64,000 bases of DNA from Beroe forskalii (Eukaryota > Ctenophora > Nuda > Beroida > Beroidae): the NCBI GenBank assembly GCA_011033025.1, contig WFMF01000023.1, positions 186,001 to 250,000 of the forward strand, written 5' to 3'. The notes beneath the pieces were generated by a model, which saw only the letters and a list, made by a program, of their open reading frames with translations, had not been told where the DNA came from and did no database searches. A program made the position numbers and the translations under genes. Of the stretch, positions 30,001 through 40,515 are shown piece by piece (the stretch's first letter is position 1; every line of letters begins with the position of its first letter).

Positions 30001-33000
30001 ACAGAGGACCCTATCACTAACAGGGGACACTATCAAGTTAACAGAGGACCCTATCACTAACAGGGGACACTATCAAGTTAACAGAGGACCCTATCACTAA
30101 CAGGGGACACTATCAAGTTAACAGAGACCCTATCACTAACAGGGGACACTATCAAGTTAACAGAGGACCCTATCACTAACAGGGGACACTATCAAGTTAA
30201 CAGAGGACCCTATCACTAACAGGGGACACTATCAAGTTAACAGAGGACCCTATCACTAACAGGGGACACTATCAAGTTAACAGAGGACCCTATCACTAAC
30301 AGGGGACACTATCAAGTTAACAGAGGACCCTATCACTAACAGGGGACACTATCAAGTTAACAGAGGACCCTATCACTAACAGGGGACACTATCAAGTTAA
30401 CAGAGGACCCTATCACTAACAGGGGACACTATCAAGTTAACAGAGGACCCTATCACTAACAGGGGACACAAGACCCTATCAAGTTAACAGAGGACCCTAT
30501 CACTAACAGGGGACACTATCAAACAGTTAACAGAGGACCCTATCACTAACAGGGGACACTATCAAGTTAACAGAGGACCCTATCACTAACAGGGGACACT
30601 ATCAAGTTAACAGAGGACCCTATCACTAACAGGGGACACTATCAAGTTAACAGAGGACCCTATCACTAACAGGGGACACTATCAAGTTAACAGAGGACCC
30701 TATCACTAACAGGGGACACTATCAAGTTAACAGAGGACCCTATCACTAACAGGGGACACTATCAAGTTAACAGAGGACCCTATCACTAACAGGGGACACT
30801 ATCAAGTTAACAGAGGACCCTATCACCAACAGGGGACACTATCAAGTTAACAGAGGACCCTATCACTAACAGGGGACACTATCAAGTTAACAGAGGACCC
30901 TATCACTAACAGGGGACACTATCAAGTTAACAGAGGACCCTATCACTAACAGGGGACACTATCAAGTTAACAGAGGACCCTATCACTAACAGGGGACACT
31001 ATCAAGTTAACAGAGGACCCTATCACTAACAGGGGACACTATCAAGTTAACAGAGGACCCTATCACTAACAGGGGACACTATCAAGTTAACAGAGGACCC
31101 TATCACTAACAGGGGACACTATCAAGTTAACAGAGGACCCTATCAACAGGGGGGGACACTATCAAGTTAACAGAGGACCCTATCACTAACAGGGGACACT
31201 ATCAAGTTAACAGAGGACCCTATCACTAACAGGGGACACTATCAAGTTAACAGAGGACCCTATCACTAACAGGGGACACTATCAAGTTAACAGAGGACCC
31301 TATCACTAACAGGGGACACTATCAAGTTAACAGAGGACCCTATCACTAACAGGGGACACTATCAAGTTAACAGAGGACCCTATCACTAACAGGGGACACT
31401 ATCAAGTTAACAGAGGACCCTATCACTAACAGGGACACTATCAAGTTAACAGAGGACCCTATCACTAACAGGGGACACTATCAAGTTAACAGAGGACCCT
31501 ATCACTAACAGGGGACACTATCAAGTTAACAGAGGACCCTATCACTAACACTAACAGGGGACACTATCAAGTTAACAGAGGACCCTATCACTAACAGGGG
31601 ACACTATCAAGTTAACAGAGGACCCTATCACTAACAGGGGACACTATCAAGTTAACAGAGGACCCTATCACTAACAGGGGACACTATCAAGTTAACAGAG
31701 GACCCTATCACTAACAGGGGACACTATCAAGTTAACAGAGGACCCTATCACTAACAGGGGACACTATCAAGTTAACAGAGGACCCTATCACTAACAGGGG
31801 ACACTATCAAGTTAACAGAGGACCCTATCACTAACAGGGGACACTATCAAGTTAACAGAGGACCCTATCACTAACAGGGACACTATCAAGTTAACAGAGG
31901 ACCCTATCACTAACAGGGGACACTATCAAGTTAACAGAGGACCCTATCACTAACAGGGGACACTATCAAGTTAACAGAGGACCCTATCACTAACAGGGGA
32001 CACTATCAAGTTAACAGAGACCCTATCAATTAACAGGGGACACTATCAAGTTAACAGAGGACCCTATCACCAACAGGGGACACTATCAAGTTAACAGAGG
32101 ACCCTATCACTAACAGGGGACACTATCAAGTTAACAGAGGACCCTATCACTAACAGGGGACACTATCAAGTTAACAGAGGACCCTATCACTAACAGGGGA
32201 CACTATCAAGTTAACAGAGGACCCTATCACTAACAGGGGACACTATCAAGTTAACAGAGGACCCTATCACTAACAGGGGACACTATCAAGTTAACAGAGG
32301 ACCCTATCACTAACAGGGGACACTATCAAGTTAACAGAGGACCCTATCACTAACAGGGGACACTATCAAGTTAACAGAGGACCCTATCACTAACAGGGGA
32401 CACTATCAAGTTAACAGAGGACCCTATCACTAACAGGGGACACTATCAAGTTAACAGAGGACCCTATCACTAACAGGGGACACTATCAAGTTAACAGAGG
32501 ACCCTATCACTAACAGGGGACACTATCAAGTTAACAGAGGACCCTATCACTAACAGGGGACACTATCAAGTTAACAGAGGACCCTACCACTAACAGGGGA
32601 CACTATCAAGTTAACAGAGGACCCTATCACTAACAGGGGACACTATCAAGTTAACAGAGGACCCTATCACTAACAGGGGACACTATCAAGTTAACAGAGG
32701 ACCCTATCACTAACAGGGGACACTATCAAGTTAACAGAGGACCCTATCACTAACAGGGGACACTATCAAGTTAACAGAGGACCCTATCACTAACAGGGGA
32801 CACTATCAAGTTAACAGAGGACCCTATCACTAACAGGGGACACTATCAAGTTAACAGAGGACCCTATCACTAACAGGGGACACTATCAAGTTAACAGAGA
32901 CCCTATCACTAACAGGGGACACTATCAAGTTAACAGAGGACCCTATCACTAACAGGGGACACTATCAAGTTAACAGAGGACCCTATCACTAACAGGGGAC

Positions 33001-36000
33001 ACTATCAAGTTAACAGAGGACCCTATCACTAACAGGGGACACTATCAAGTTAACAGAGGACCCTATCACTAACAGGGGACACTATCAAGTTAACAGAGGA
33101 CCCTATCACTAACAGGGGACACTATCAAGTTAACAGAGGACCCTATCACTAACAGGGGACACTATCAAGTTAACAGAGGACCCTATCACTAACAGGGGAC
33201 ACTATCAAGTTAACAGAGGACCCTATCACTAACAGGGGACACTATCAAGTTAACAGAGGACCCTATCACTAACAGGGGACACTATCAAGTTAACAGAGGA
33301 CCCTATCACTAACAGGGGACACTATCAAGTTAACAGAGGACCCTATCACTAACAGGGGACACTATCAAGTTAACAGAGGACCCTATCACTAACAGGGGAC
33401 ACTATCAAGTTAACAGAGGACCCTATCACTAACAGGGGACACTATCAAGTTAACAGAGGACCCTATCACTAACAGGGGACACTATCAAGTTAACAGAGGA
33501 CCCTATCACTAACAGGGACACTATCAAGTTAACAGAGGACCCTATCACTAACAGGGGACACTATCAAGTTAACAGAGGACCCTATCACTAACAGGGGACA
33601 CTATCAAGTTAACAGAGGACCCTATCACTAACAGGGGACACTATCAAGTTAACAGAGGACCCTATCACTAACAGGGGACACTATCAAGTTAACAGAGGAC
33701 CCTATCACTAACAGGGGACACTATCAAGTTAACAGAGGACCCTATCACTAACAGGGGACACTATCAAGTTAACAGAGGACCCTATCACTAACAGGGGACA
33801 CTATCAAGTTAACAGAGGACCCTATCACTAACAGGGGACACTATCAAGTTAACAGAGGACCCTATCACTAACAGGGGACACTATCAAGTTAACAGAGGAC
33901 CCTATCACTAACAGGGGACACTATCAAGTTAACAGAGGACCCTATCACTAACAGGGGACACTATCAAGTTAACAGAGGACCCTATCACTAACAGGGGACA
34001 CTATCAAGTTAACAGAGGACCCTATCACTAACAGGGGACACTATCAAGTTAACAGAGGACCCTATCACTAACAGGGGACACTATCAAGTTAACAGAGGAC
34101 CCTATCACTAACAGGGGACACTATCAAGTTAACAGAGGACCCTATCACTAACAGGGGACACTATCAAGTTAACAGAGGACCCTATCACTAACAGGGGACA
34201 CTATCAAGTTAACAGAGACCCTATCACTAACAGGGGACACTATCAAGTTAACAGAGGACCCTATCACTAACAGGGGACACTATCAAGTTAACAGAGGACC
34301 CTATCACTAACAGGGGACACTATCAAGTTAACAGAGGACCCTATCACTAACAGGGGACACTATCAAGTTAACAGAGGACCCTATCACTAACAGGGACACT
34401 ATCAAGTTAACAGAGGACCCTATCACTAACAGGGGACACTATCAAGTTAACAGAGGACCCTATCACTAACAGGGGACACTATCAAGTTAACAGAGGACCC
34501 TATCACTAACAGGGGACACTATCAAGTTAACAGAGGACCCTATCACTAACAGGGGACACTATCAAGTTAACAGAGGACCCTATCACTAACAGGGGACACT
34601 ATCAAGTTAACAGAGGACCCTATCACTAACAGGGGACACTATCAAGTTAACAGAGGACCGTATCACTAACAGGGGACCCTATCAAGTTAACAGAGGACCC
34701 TATCACTAACAGTTAACAGAGGACCCTATCACTAAAAGGGGACCCTATCACTAAAAGGGGACACTATCAAGTTAACAGAGGACCCTATCACTAACAGGGG
34801 ACACTATCAAGTTAACAGAGGACCCTATCACTAACAGGGGACACTATCAAGTTAACAGAGGACCCTATCACTAACAGGGGACACTATCAAGTTAACAGAG
34901 GACCCTATCACTAACAGGGGACACTATCAAGTTAACAGAGGACCCTATCACTAACAGGGGACACTATCAAGTTAACAGAGGACCCTATCACTAACAGGGG
35001 ACACTATCACAAGTTAACAGAGACCCTATCACTAACAGGGGACACTATCAAGTTAACAGAGGACCCTATCACTAACAGGGGACACTATCAAGTTAACAGA
35101 GGACCCTATCACTAACAGGGGACACTATCAAGTTAACAGAGGACCCTATCACTAACAGGGGACACTATCAAGTTAACAGAGGACCCTATCACTAACAGGG
35201 GACACTATCAAGTTAACAGAGGACCCTATCACTAACAGGGGACACTATCAAGTTAACAGAGGACCCTATCACTAACAGGGGACACTATCAAGTTAACAGA
35301 GGACCCTATCACTAACAGGGGACACTATCAAGTTAACAGAGGACCCTATCACTAACAGGGGACACTACCAAGTTAACAGAGGACCCTATCACTAACAGGG
35401 GACACTATCAAGTTAACAGAGGACCCTATCACTAACAGGGGACACTATCAAGTTAACAGAGGACCCTATCACTAACAGGGGACACTATCAAGTTAACAGA
35501 GGACCCTATCACTAACAGGGGACACTATCAAGTTAACAGAGGACCCTATCACTAACAGGGGACACTATCAAGTTAACAGAGGACCCTATCACTAACAGGG
35601 GACACTATCAAGTTAACAGAGGACCCTATCACTAACAGGGGACACTATCAAGTTAACAGAGGACCCTATCACTAACAGGGGACACTATCAAGTTAACAGA
35701 GGACCCTATCACTAACAGGGGACACTATCAAGTTAACAGAGGACCCTATCACTAACAGGGGACACTATCAAGTTAACAGAGGACCCTATCACTAACAGGG
35801 GACACTATCAAGTTAACAGAGGACCCTATCACTAACAGGGGACACTATCAAGTTAACAGAGGACCCTATCACTAACAGGGGACACTATCAAGTTAACAGA
35901 GGACCCTATCACTAACAGGGGACACTATCAAGTTAACAGAGGACCCTATCACTAACAGGGGACACTATCAAGTTAACAGAGGACCCTATCACTAACAGGG

Positions 36001-36341
36001 GACACTATCAAGTTAACAGAGGACCCTATCACTAACAGGGGACACTATCAAGTTAACAGAGGACCCTATCACTAACAGGGGACACTATCAAGTTAACAGA
36101 GGACCCTATCACTAACAGGGGACACTATCAAGTTAACAGAGGACCCTATCACTAACAGGGGACACTATCAAGTTAACAGAGGACCCTATCACTAACAGGG
36201 GACACTATCAAGTTAACAGAGGACCCTATCACTAACAGGGGACACTATCAAGTTAACAGAGGACCCTATCACTAACAGGGGACACTATCAAGTTATTAAG
36301 TTAACAGAGGACCCTATCACTAACAGGGGACACTATCAAGT
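27089..36341. repeat. 9.25-kb satellite of a 40-bp unit
   Basis: About 230 head-to-tail copies of a 40-bp unit made of two related halves, GGACACTATCAAGTTAACAG and AGGACCCTATCACTAACAGG. Identity is very high; most copies are perfect, with occasional single-base deletions (GGGGA to GGGA, GAGGA to GAGA) and about a dozen local rearrangements (for example near 27880, 28180, 29480, 29845, 30470, 31545, 32020, 34670-34760, 36290). Since 40 is not a multiple of 3 every frame is read and closed; nothing is coded. It sits in the intron between exons 16 and 17 of copy 2; copy 1 has a 158-nt intron there. Length may be collapsed or expanded in the assembly. Confidence 0.97.
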
Positions 36342-36349
36342 TTCACTGA

Positions 36350-36905
36350 TAAAATGATACCGCTGAGGATCACTACTGATCTTCCCCTCCAACTTGGAAA
36401 CAAGTCTCTTCCTTTCCTCTCTTTCTTCTCGAGTTCTGTCAGGAGAGATGAAAACCGTGCTGAAAGAAGCCTCCGAAGATTCTGAGAGTCTCTCAGTACA
36501 AATGATGCTGCTTCAACGCTGGTCTTCTAGCTCCAGCCCGTACACTTCCGACGCGGTAACAATAACTTACAGAAGGTATCCCTATCACGCAGATGACCCT
36601 GAGCATCTCTTCTATCTATCTCCCTCGTACAATTTCGTAATCCCCCTCTTCTAGTCCGAACACCATCAGTGCCTTTTTTCGGCAATCCTTCAGCACCGCC
36701 GATTTAACCGCAGCCTTCACTTGATTGGTGTTGATCTTTTCATCACATCCTCGTTCCACAACGTCACTGAAACTTCTGATCTCATTTTTCACGGTCTTCT
36801 GTACAGCGTCAATCTGCTGACTGTTTCTCTTCAAGAGATCATCCTTCGGCTTCAGTAGTTCTTTTTGATCCTCAATCTGTTTCAGTCTTTCAATGCTCAC
36901 GGCTG
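36350..36905 (-). pseudogene. LINE ORF1-like remnant beside the satellite
   Basis: On the - strand a frame 36900-36616 reads a coiled-coil (IERLKQIEDQKELL) followed by EIRSFSDVVERG, AAVKSAVLKD and ALMVFGLEEGD, the usual layout of LINE ORF1 proteins (a similar SYSDAVKK...IKTAIKDIV frame is at 59084). Further fragments (RVGSVRAG-RRPALK type) follow in shifted frames to the edge of the satellite. Broken; no ORF2 nearby. Confidence 0.6.
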
Positions 36906-37307
36906 CAGATGTAGCATCACTTTACTTTTATGTAAAACACTGACGGCTGAGAAAACGAGATTTGCCAGAGTTGACTTGTCACACTTCATCACCGATGACT
37001 TGTTGACCTCCTCCCACTTTGCTCCCACTTTGTTCCACAGTTCACATCTTCCTCGACCCCGTAGAGCTTTTCCAGGAAAAAGTCCATTTCTTGTACTCAC
37101 TGTACAAGATGTGTAAAAAGGCTCTGTGCTGAGTATGTACTGCAAATCACTGATAAGAGAGAGATGATTGATTTGACATGCACAAGAAAACTGATATAAT
37201 TGCAACTGAGAAAACTGATAATAGCAACTGAGAAAACTGAAAACAGCGAATATATATATCCCTAAGATGACGGCGTTTTATTATGTTTTGAAGTTTAAAC
37301 AACAATC

Positions 37308-37412
37308 GTACCTCACCATGGGTGGGCGTACTAAGGCGGACTACGCCACTCAGCAAACACTTCCGTCGTATTGCATCTTAACCAGGGCGATTCGCTCTAC
37401 TTCAAGTGAAGG
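37308..37412 (+). pseudogene. Degenerate duplicate of the 3' half of exon 16
   Basis: TCACCATGGGTGGGCGTACT and AAGGCGGACTACGCCAC, then GGGCGATTCGCTCTACTTCA match the end of exon 16 (26470-26558), but a 1-base loss shifts the frame and no clear donor follows. It lies after the satellite and LINE debris, so the inserted block is flanked by two versions of the same exon. Confidence 0.75.
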
Positions 37413-37567
37413 AAACAATCAATTGAATAAACGAGGTGGTGTATTACAGCACACATAATGAGGGAATTAATTCCCTCATTATGTGTGCAGAAATACCGAG
37501 AACATGTGCCGAAAAGAAGCATAACTGTATGTTGGAGAGACTCGGAGAGAAGAATCATTGAATGAAT

Positions 37568-37655
37568 TGCCAGCCGTTGTCTGGCCATATCTTAAATCAA
37601 ATCGGGGCACGCGAACGCGAAGGCAACGTCTGGCAACGCCAGGCAACGTCTGGCA
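37568..37655. mobile_element. Small foldback family 2 element before exon 17 of copy 2
   Basis: TGCCAGCCGTTGTCTGGCC at the left and CCAGGCAACGTCTGGCA at the right, with an internal extra GGCAACGTCTGGCAACG. It ends 25 bp before the first exon 17 acceptor and is absent from the short paralogous intron of copy 1. Confidence 0.6.
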
Positions 37656-37680
37656 TTGAATGAAGTCAACTTCATTTCAG

Positions 37681-37734
37681 TTGACCCTGGTAACGTACAA
37701 TAATTCATTGAATGGAGCCATCTTATCATTTCAG
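37681..37734 (+). promoter_or_regulatory. Duplicated in-frame 3' splice site (54 nt), copy 2
   Basis: Two copies of TCATTTCAG|TTGACCCTGG lie 54 nt apart, with 18 open codons between them (LTLVTYNNSLNGAILSFQ). Paralogous to 10127-10180, so the duplicated acceptor predates the gene duplication and has stayed in frame. Confidence 0.65.
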
Positions 37735-38236
37735 TTGACCCTGGAAAGGTACACTGCGGACGTGTATGGCATTTCCCCGGCGGAGATAAAAGCATCGAGT
37801 ACAGATAACGCTGACGATGACACCTCTTCCTACCACTTTGTAAAGGATAGGTTGGTTATTACTGTAAGCAGTTCAATATTTCTAAGGTTAAAACTGGAGA
37901 GTTCCCATTAAATGGGATTTGGAATCAACCAATAAAAGTACAAGCTCACAAGGCATCAACCAATCAGAGTTCAAGTTCACGAACACTGAAACCTAACCGA
38001 TGCCAACTTAAAGTTCTTAATTCTTACGAGACAGCCCTTTCCTTCAGAATTGTAATTTTGGTGCATGAAACCCTTATGTCCCTCAGCTGTTTGAAAGCAG
38101 ACAACAACGAAAGAGTGGCCTTCAACCTTGTGAATCAACTGAATCCAATGGAAGTGCACTTTTCAGTACGAGCTTTTGAGTTTTCTGAGACTGGCGTGGT
38201 ATACATACACGCAACTGTATCAGTTTGTCTGAATTG
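37681..38236 (+). CDS. Exons 17-18, rest of ZP-C (copy 2)
   Basis: Exons 37681-37850 (170 nt) and 38048-38236 (189 nt), same lengths as copy 1 and intact: DVYGISPAEIKASS, YHFVKD, LMSLSCLKADN, VHFSVRAFEFS and VYIHATVSVC. The alternative start at 37735 removes 18 codons in frame, as in copy 1. The weak AG|GTTGGT donor is also conserved. Confidence 0.78.
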
Positions 38237-38489
38237 GTAAGTTCTTGTGTACTTGTCGTCTACGTGCACGCAACTGTATCAGTTTGCTGGGTTCAGGGGC
38301 ATTTTAATGACAACGCTCCGATTCAACAATTAATATTGAAATATCGTTGGGAACGCTTTTCAGTCGAACCTTGCTGTAAATCTACGAATATTAAGTTACA
38401 TTTTCAACCGCATCACTACCCAAACTAAAATTCTATTTCAAATTCAATTTGGCCGAACAGCTCTGTTAGTGTTATCACCTAAAACTCAG

Positions 38490-38641
38490 GTGTGAACCAT
38501 TGGTTGAATGCGTCAATAAGAAGAAGAGGCGTAGAAGATCGGCCGAAGAAGAAGATGAAGAAGATGAACTTGAAGAAGAGAAAATACCGGAGAAGTTTCG
38601 ATTGGTCAGCCAGCCCTACGATATCCAAATCAGTGCAAATG
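38490..38641 (+). CDS. Exon 19, furin-type site with acidic insert (copy 2)
   Basis: CEPLVEC, then KKKRRRRSA followed by about ten extra acidic codons (EEDEEDELEE) not in copy 1, then KIPEKFRLVSQPYDIQI. 152 against 122 nt, an in-frame gain of 30. The insert is GAAGA-rich DNA, so it probably arose by triplet slippage. Confidence 0.78.
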
Positions 38642-38901
38642 GTCAGTTATATGAATATCGTTTCGTGTAATCCAAATTGGACACACGCGAATTCACGAAT
38701 TGACTTCTAGAATCATAGTTTTGTTCGAATTAGGTCGTGCCGAATGGAGGGGCGATATAATTTAATGGTAAATAGGTATTGAATATTTCAAATTAACTAT
38801 TGAGTGGCTTCCATAATATATTAAATTAAAATTGGAAAATAGTTCTACTAAATAGTCGGAGTTGCGACCTACAATTTACAAATCTTCTAATAAATTATTA
38901 C

Positions 38902-39036
38902 GGTGACAGTTTGAACTGCAGTTTGTGCGTCTTTCGTGTGCGCGGCGTCAGTTTGCGCGACGTTCTGACATGTTATCTGTATGTCTGTACGCCGCGCACA
39001 CAGAAGACGCGCAAACTGCAGATCGAACTGTCCCTG
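38902..39036. mobile_element. Foldback family 1 element, intron 19 of copy 2
   Basis: The best-preserved member: GGTGACAGTTTGAACTGCAG at the left, AACTGCAGATCGAACTGTCC at the right, inner arms GTGTGCGCGGCGTCAG and TACGCCGCGCACAC. Copy 1 has its own member in the previous intron, so these are independent insertions. Confidence 0.78.
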
Positions 39037-39097
39037 TTATTCCAATTTCCAATCCTATACTAAAAGTAAAAAGTTGTCACATTTTTACCTGTTTCAG

Positions 39098-39171
39098 ACT
39101 CTCCACGTGTGGCACTGGGCTCCACTTCCATCCTGATCCTTACCATGGTAACACTGCTGTTACCATGGTAA
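39098..39171 (+). CDS. Exon 20, hydrophobic C-terminal tail (copy 2)
   Basis: DSPRVALGSTSILILTMV then TLLLPW and TAA at 39169-39171. About 15 hydrophobic residues at the extreme C-terminus could be a short membrane anchor or a GPI-addition signal. The coding end and the next 25 bp are three tandem copies of a 20-bp unit (TACCATGGTAACACTGCTGT), so the tail is built from a minisatellite. Confidence 0.7.
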
Positions 39172-39304
39172 CACTGCTGTTACCATGGTAACACACCACC
39201 CTCAGCCTTGGACTATCACTCATCCTATCAGGGTGTAATCATGTCAGATAATGATCTCTGGGTAATCAGTTCCCATGATGAATCCCTAAATTCCGTATAA
39301 AATT

Positions 39305-39380
39305 TGCCAGACGTTGTCTGGCAGTGGCCCATATTTTAAATCAAATGAATTTACTTGAAGGGGCCAGGCAACATCTGGCA
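39305..39380. mobile_element. Small foldback family 2 element downstream of copy 2
   Basis: TTGCCAGACGTTGTCTGGCA and GGCCAGGCAACATCTGGCA flank about 40 bp of AT-rich sequence. Same position as 11669-11739 in copy 1. Confidence 0.65.
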
Positions 39381-39962
39381 TCGTAAATAGAATAGACAGA
39401 TGATTTCATTTTCATCATGAAATGAGATTTGGATATCATTTAACTATTGCGAAGTAGAATATGCTTGAATAGTTCATAGTTAACTTCATACTTCAGATCT
39501 CAATTTGACTTTTAAATCTTAATTAAGGAGTTGATTCGAAAACCGAAACATCATTCAGAATAGAAAGACTATGAATCATAATGAAATATGAACCTCGAAT
39601 TGGTTCATTCATATGATTTGATGCACCGAAGGAAAAAGAACTATCAATAGAAGTAGAACTTGTTTTTATTTAGTTTTTAATTTAATTTTCTTTCAGTACT
39701 CTGTAGTGCATAAGAAATTTCGTACAAATATTGTAAAATTGTTAGAGATTCATTTTAAAATGATTGAATAGAATAAGACAATAAAACAGTCAGTTACAAA
39801 TGGACAATTTCAAACATAACGAATAGAGTTTTCCATTCAAAACACAATTTGTATCATTTTCCTCTATTTACTAAACAGAATACGATCATAATGATCAATT
39901 TTAATATCAGGTGATTCTTCAAGTTCAATTATAAATTTACTCAAGGTCAATTAATAAAAAAT
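39381..39962. other. Downstream flank of copy 2; right end of the duplication
   Basis: Homology to 11740-12115 continues through ATTTAGTTTTTAATTTAATT and CAGTACTCTGTAGT to about 39720, then stops; the OB-fold gene is not repeated. Candidate poly(A) signals AATAAA occur near 39780 and 39953. No gene seen. Confidence 0.65.
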
Positions 39963-40202
39963 ATGATCATAGATTCATGCATCACTTCAATGAAAAATAA
40001 TAATTTAGATTATCTACTTCTATTTCTATCACTATCAGTCTCGATCAGTAGTCAAAGTTCTCAGATATCTAAGAAAATAAAGTCCTGCAAGATTCCCTGT
40101 ACCTTACAGGGAATACAGTGTGAGTGTATTAGGGACATCAGTTATTCTTTCCTCGGAACAACTGCAAAACAGTCTGCTTTACTTAACTGCCCGTCAAAAT
40201 AA
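39963..40202 (+). CDS. Possible small secreted cysteine-rich protein
   Basis: A 79-codon ATG frame (or 70 from the ATG at 39990). From the second ATG it reads a leader-like MKNNNLDYLLLFLSLSVSIS, then a KKIK patch and a tail with five cysteines (SCKIPC, IQCEC, LNCPS). A signal peptide plus clustered cysteines is more than expected by chance, but the frame is short, in AT-rich DNA, has no recognised family and no obvious poly(A) signal directly after it. No function assigned. Confidence 0.3.
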   Translation: MIIDSCITSMKNNNLDYLLLFLSLSVSISSQSSQISKKIKSCKIPCTLQGIQCECIRDISYSFLGTTAKQSALLNCPSK

Positions 40203-40324
40203 CCATTGCTGAATCCAAATAGTCCGAGCCCCATAGGACTTGAAACAGGGAAAAATTCCGTAAGAATAAGATTGGAGGAAACATTCCATAATGGCTGCGT
40301 CTCATCAGTTAAATTCATGTCATT

Positions 40325-40515
40325 TTACGCCAGTTGACACCAGTACACGCTAGTTGACACCAGTACACGCTAGTTGACACCAGTATACGCCAGTTGACAC
40401 CAGTATACGCCAGTTGACACCAGTATACGCCAGTTGGCACCAGTATACGCCAGTTGACACCAGTATACGCCAGTTGACACCAGTATACCGATACGCTAGT
40501 TGACACCAGCAAAGA
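40325..40515. repeat. 20-bp tandem repeat
   Basis: About nine copies of GCCAGTTGACACCAGTATAC with small variants (CTAGTTGACACCAGTACACG). Reading frames on the - strand here (WCQLAYTGVNWRIL-type) are just the repeat translated. Confidence 0.95.

Larger units (their letters stand above)
16187..39171 (+). pseudogene. SRCR-EGF-ZP gene, copy 2 (tandem paralog, several lesions)
   Basis: Exons found: 16187-16253, 16526-16890, 17505-17831, about 18413-18822, 19520-19873, 20305-20441, 20724-20935, 21311-21657 (fusion of exons 8 and 9), 23956-24163, 24378-24574, 25210-25329, 25500-25604, about 25761-25952, 26148-26229, 26404-26558, 37681-37850, 38048-38236, 38490-38641, 39098-39171. Many exons have exactly the length of copy 1 (327, 212, 208, 120, 105, 82, 155, 170, 189). 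Lesions: exon 2 shifted (+20 nt net), exon 4 acceptor altered, exon 6 +1 A, exon 8 -1 A, exon 14 start out of frame. The ZP-C half, the furin site and the hydrophobic tail are intact. Three of the lesions are not homopolymer changes, which favours decay; a partly functional or mis-assembled gene remains possible. Confidence 0.65.

Noticed and set aside
27089-36341. CRISPR-like array (regular repeat with spacers)
   Set aside because: There are no unique spacers: the two halves of the 40-bp unit are near-identical throughout and the context is an animal intron, so it is a satellite.
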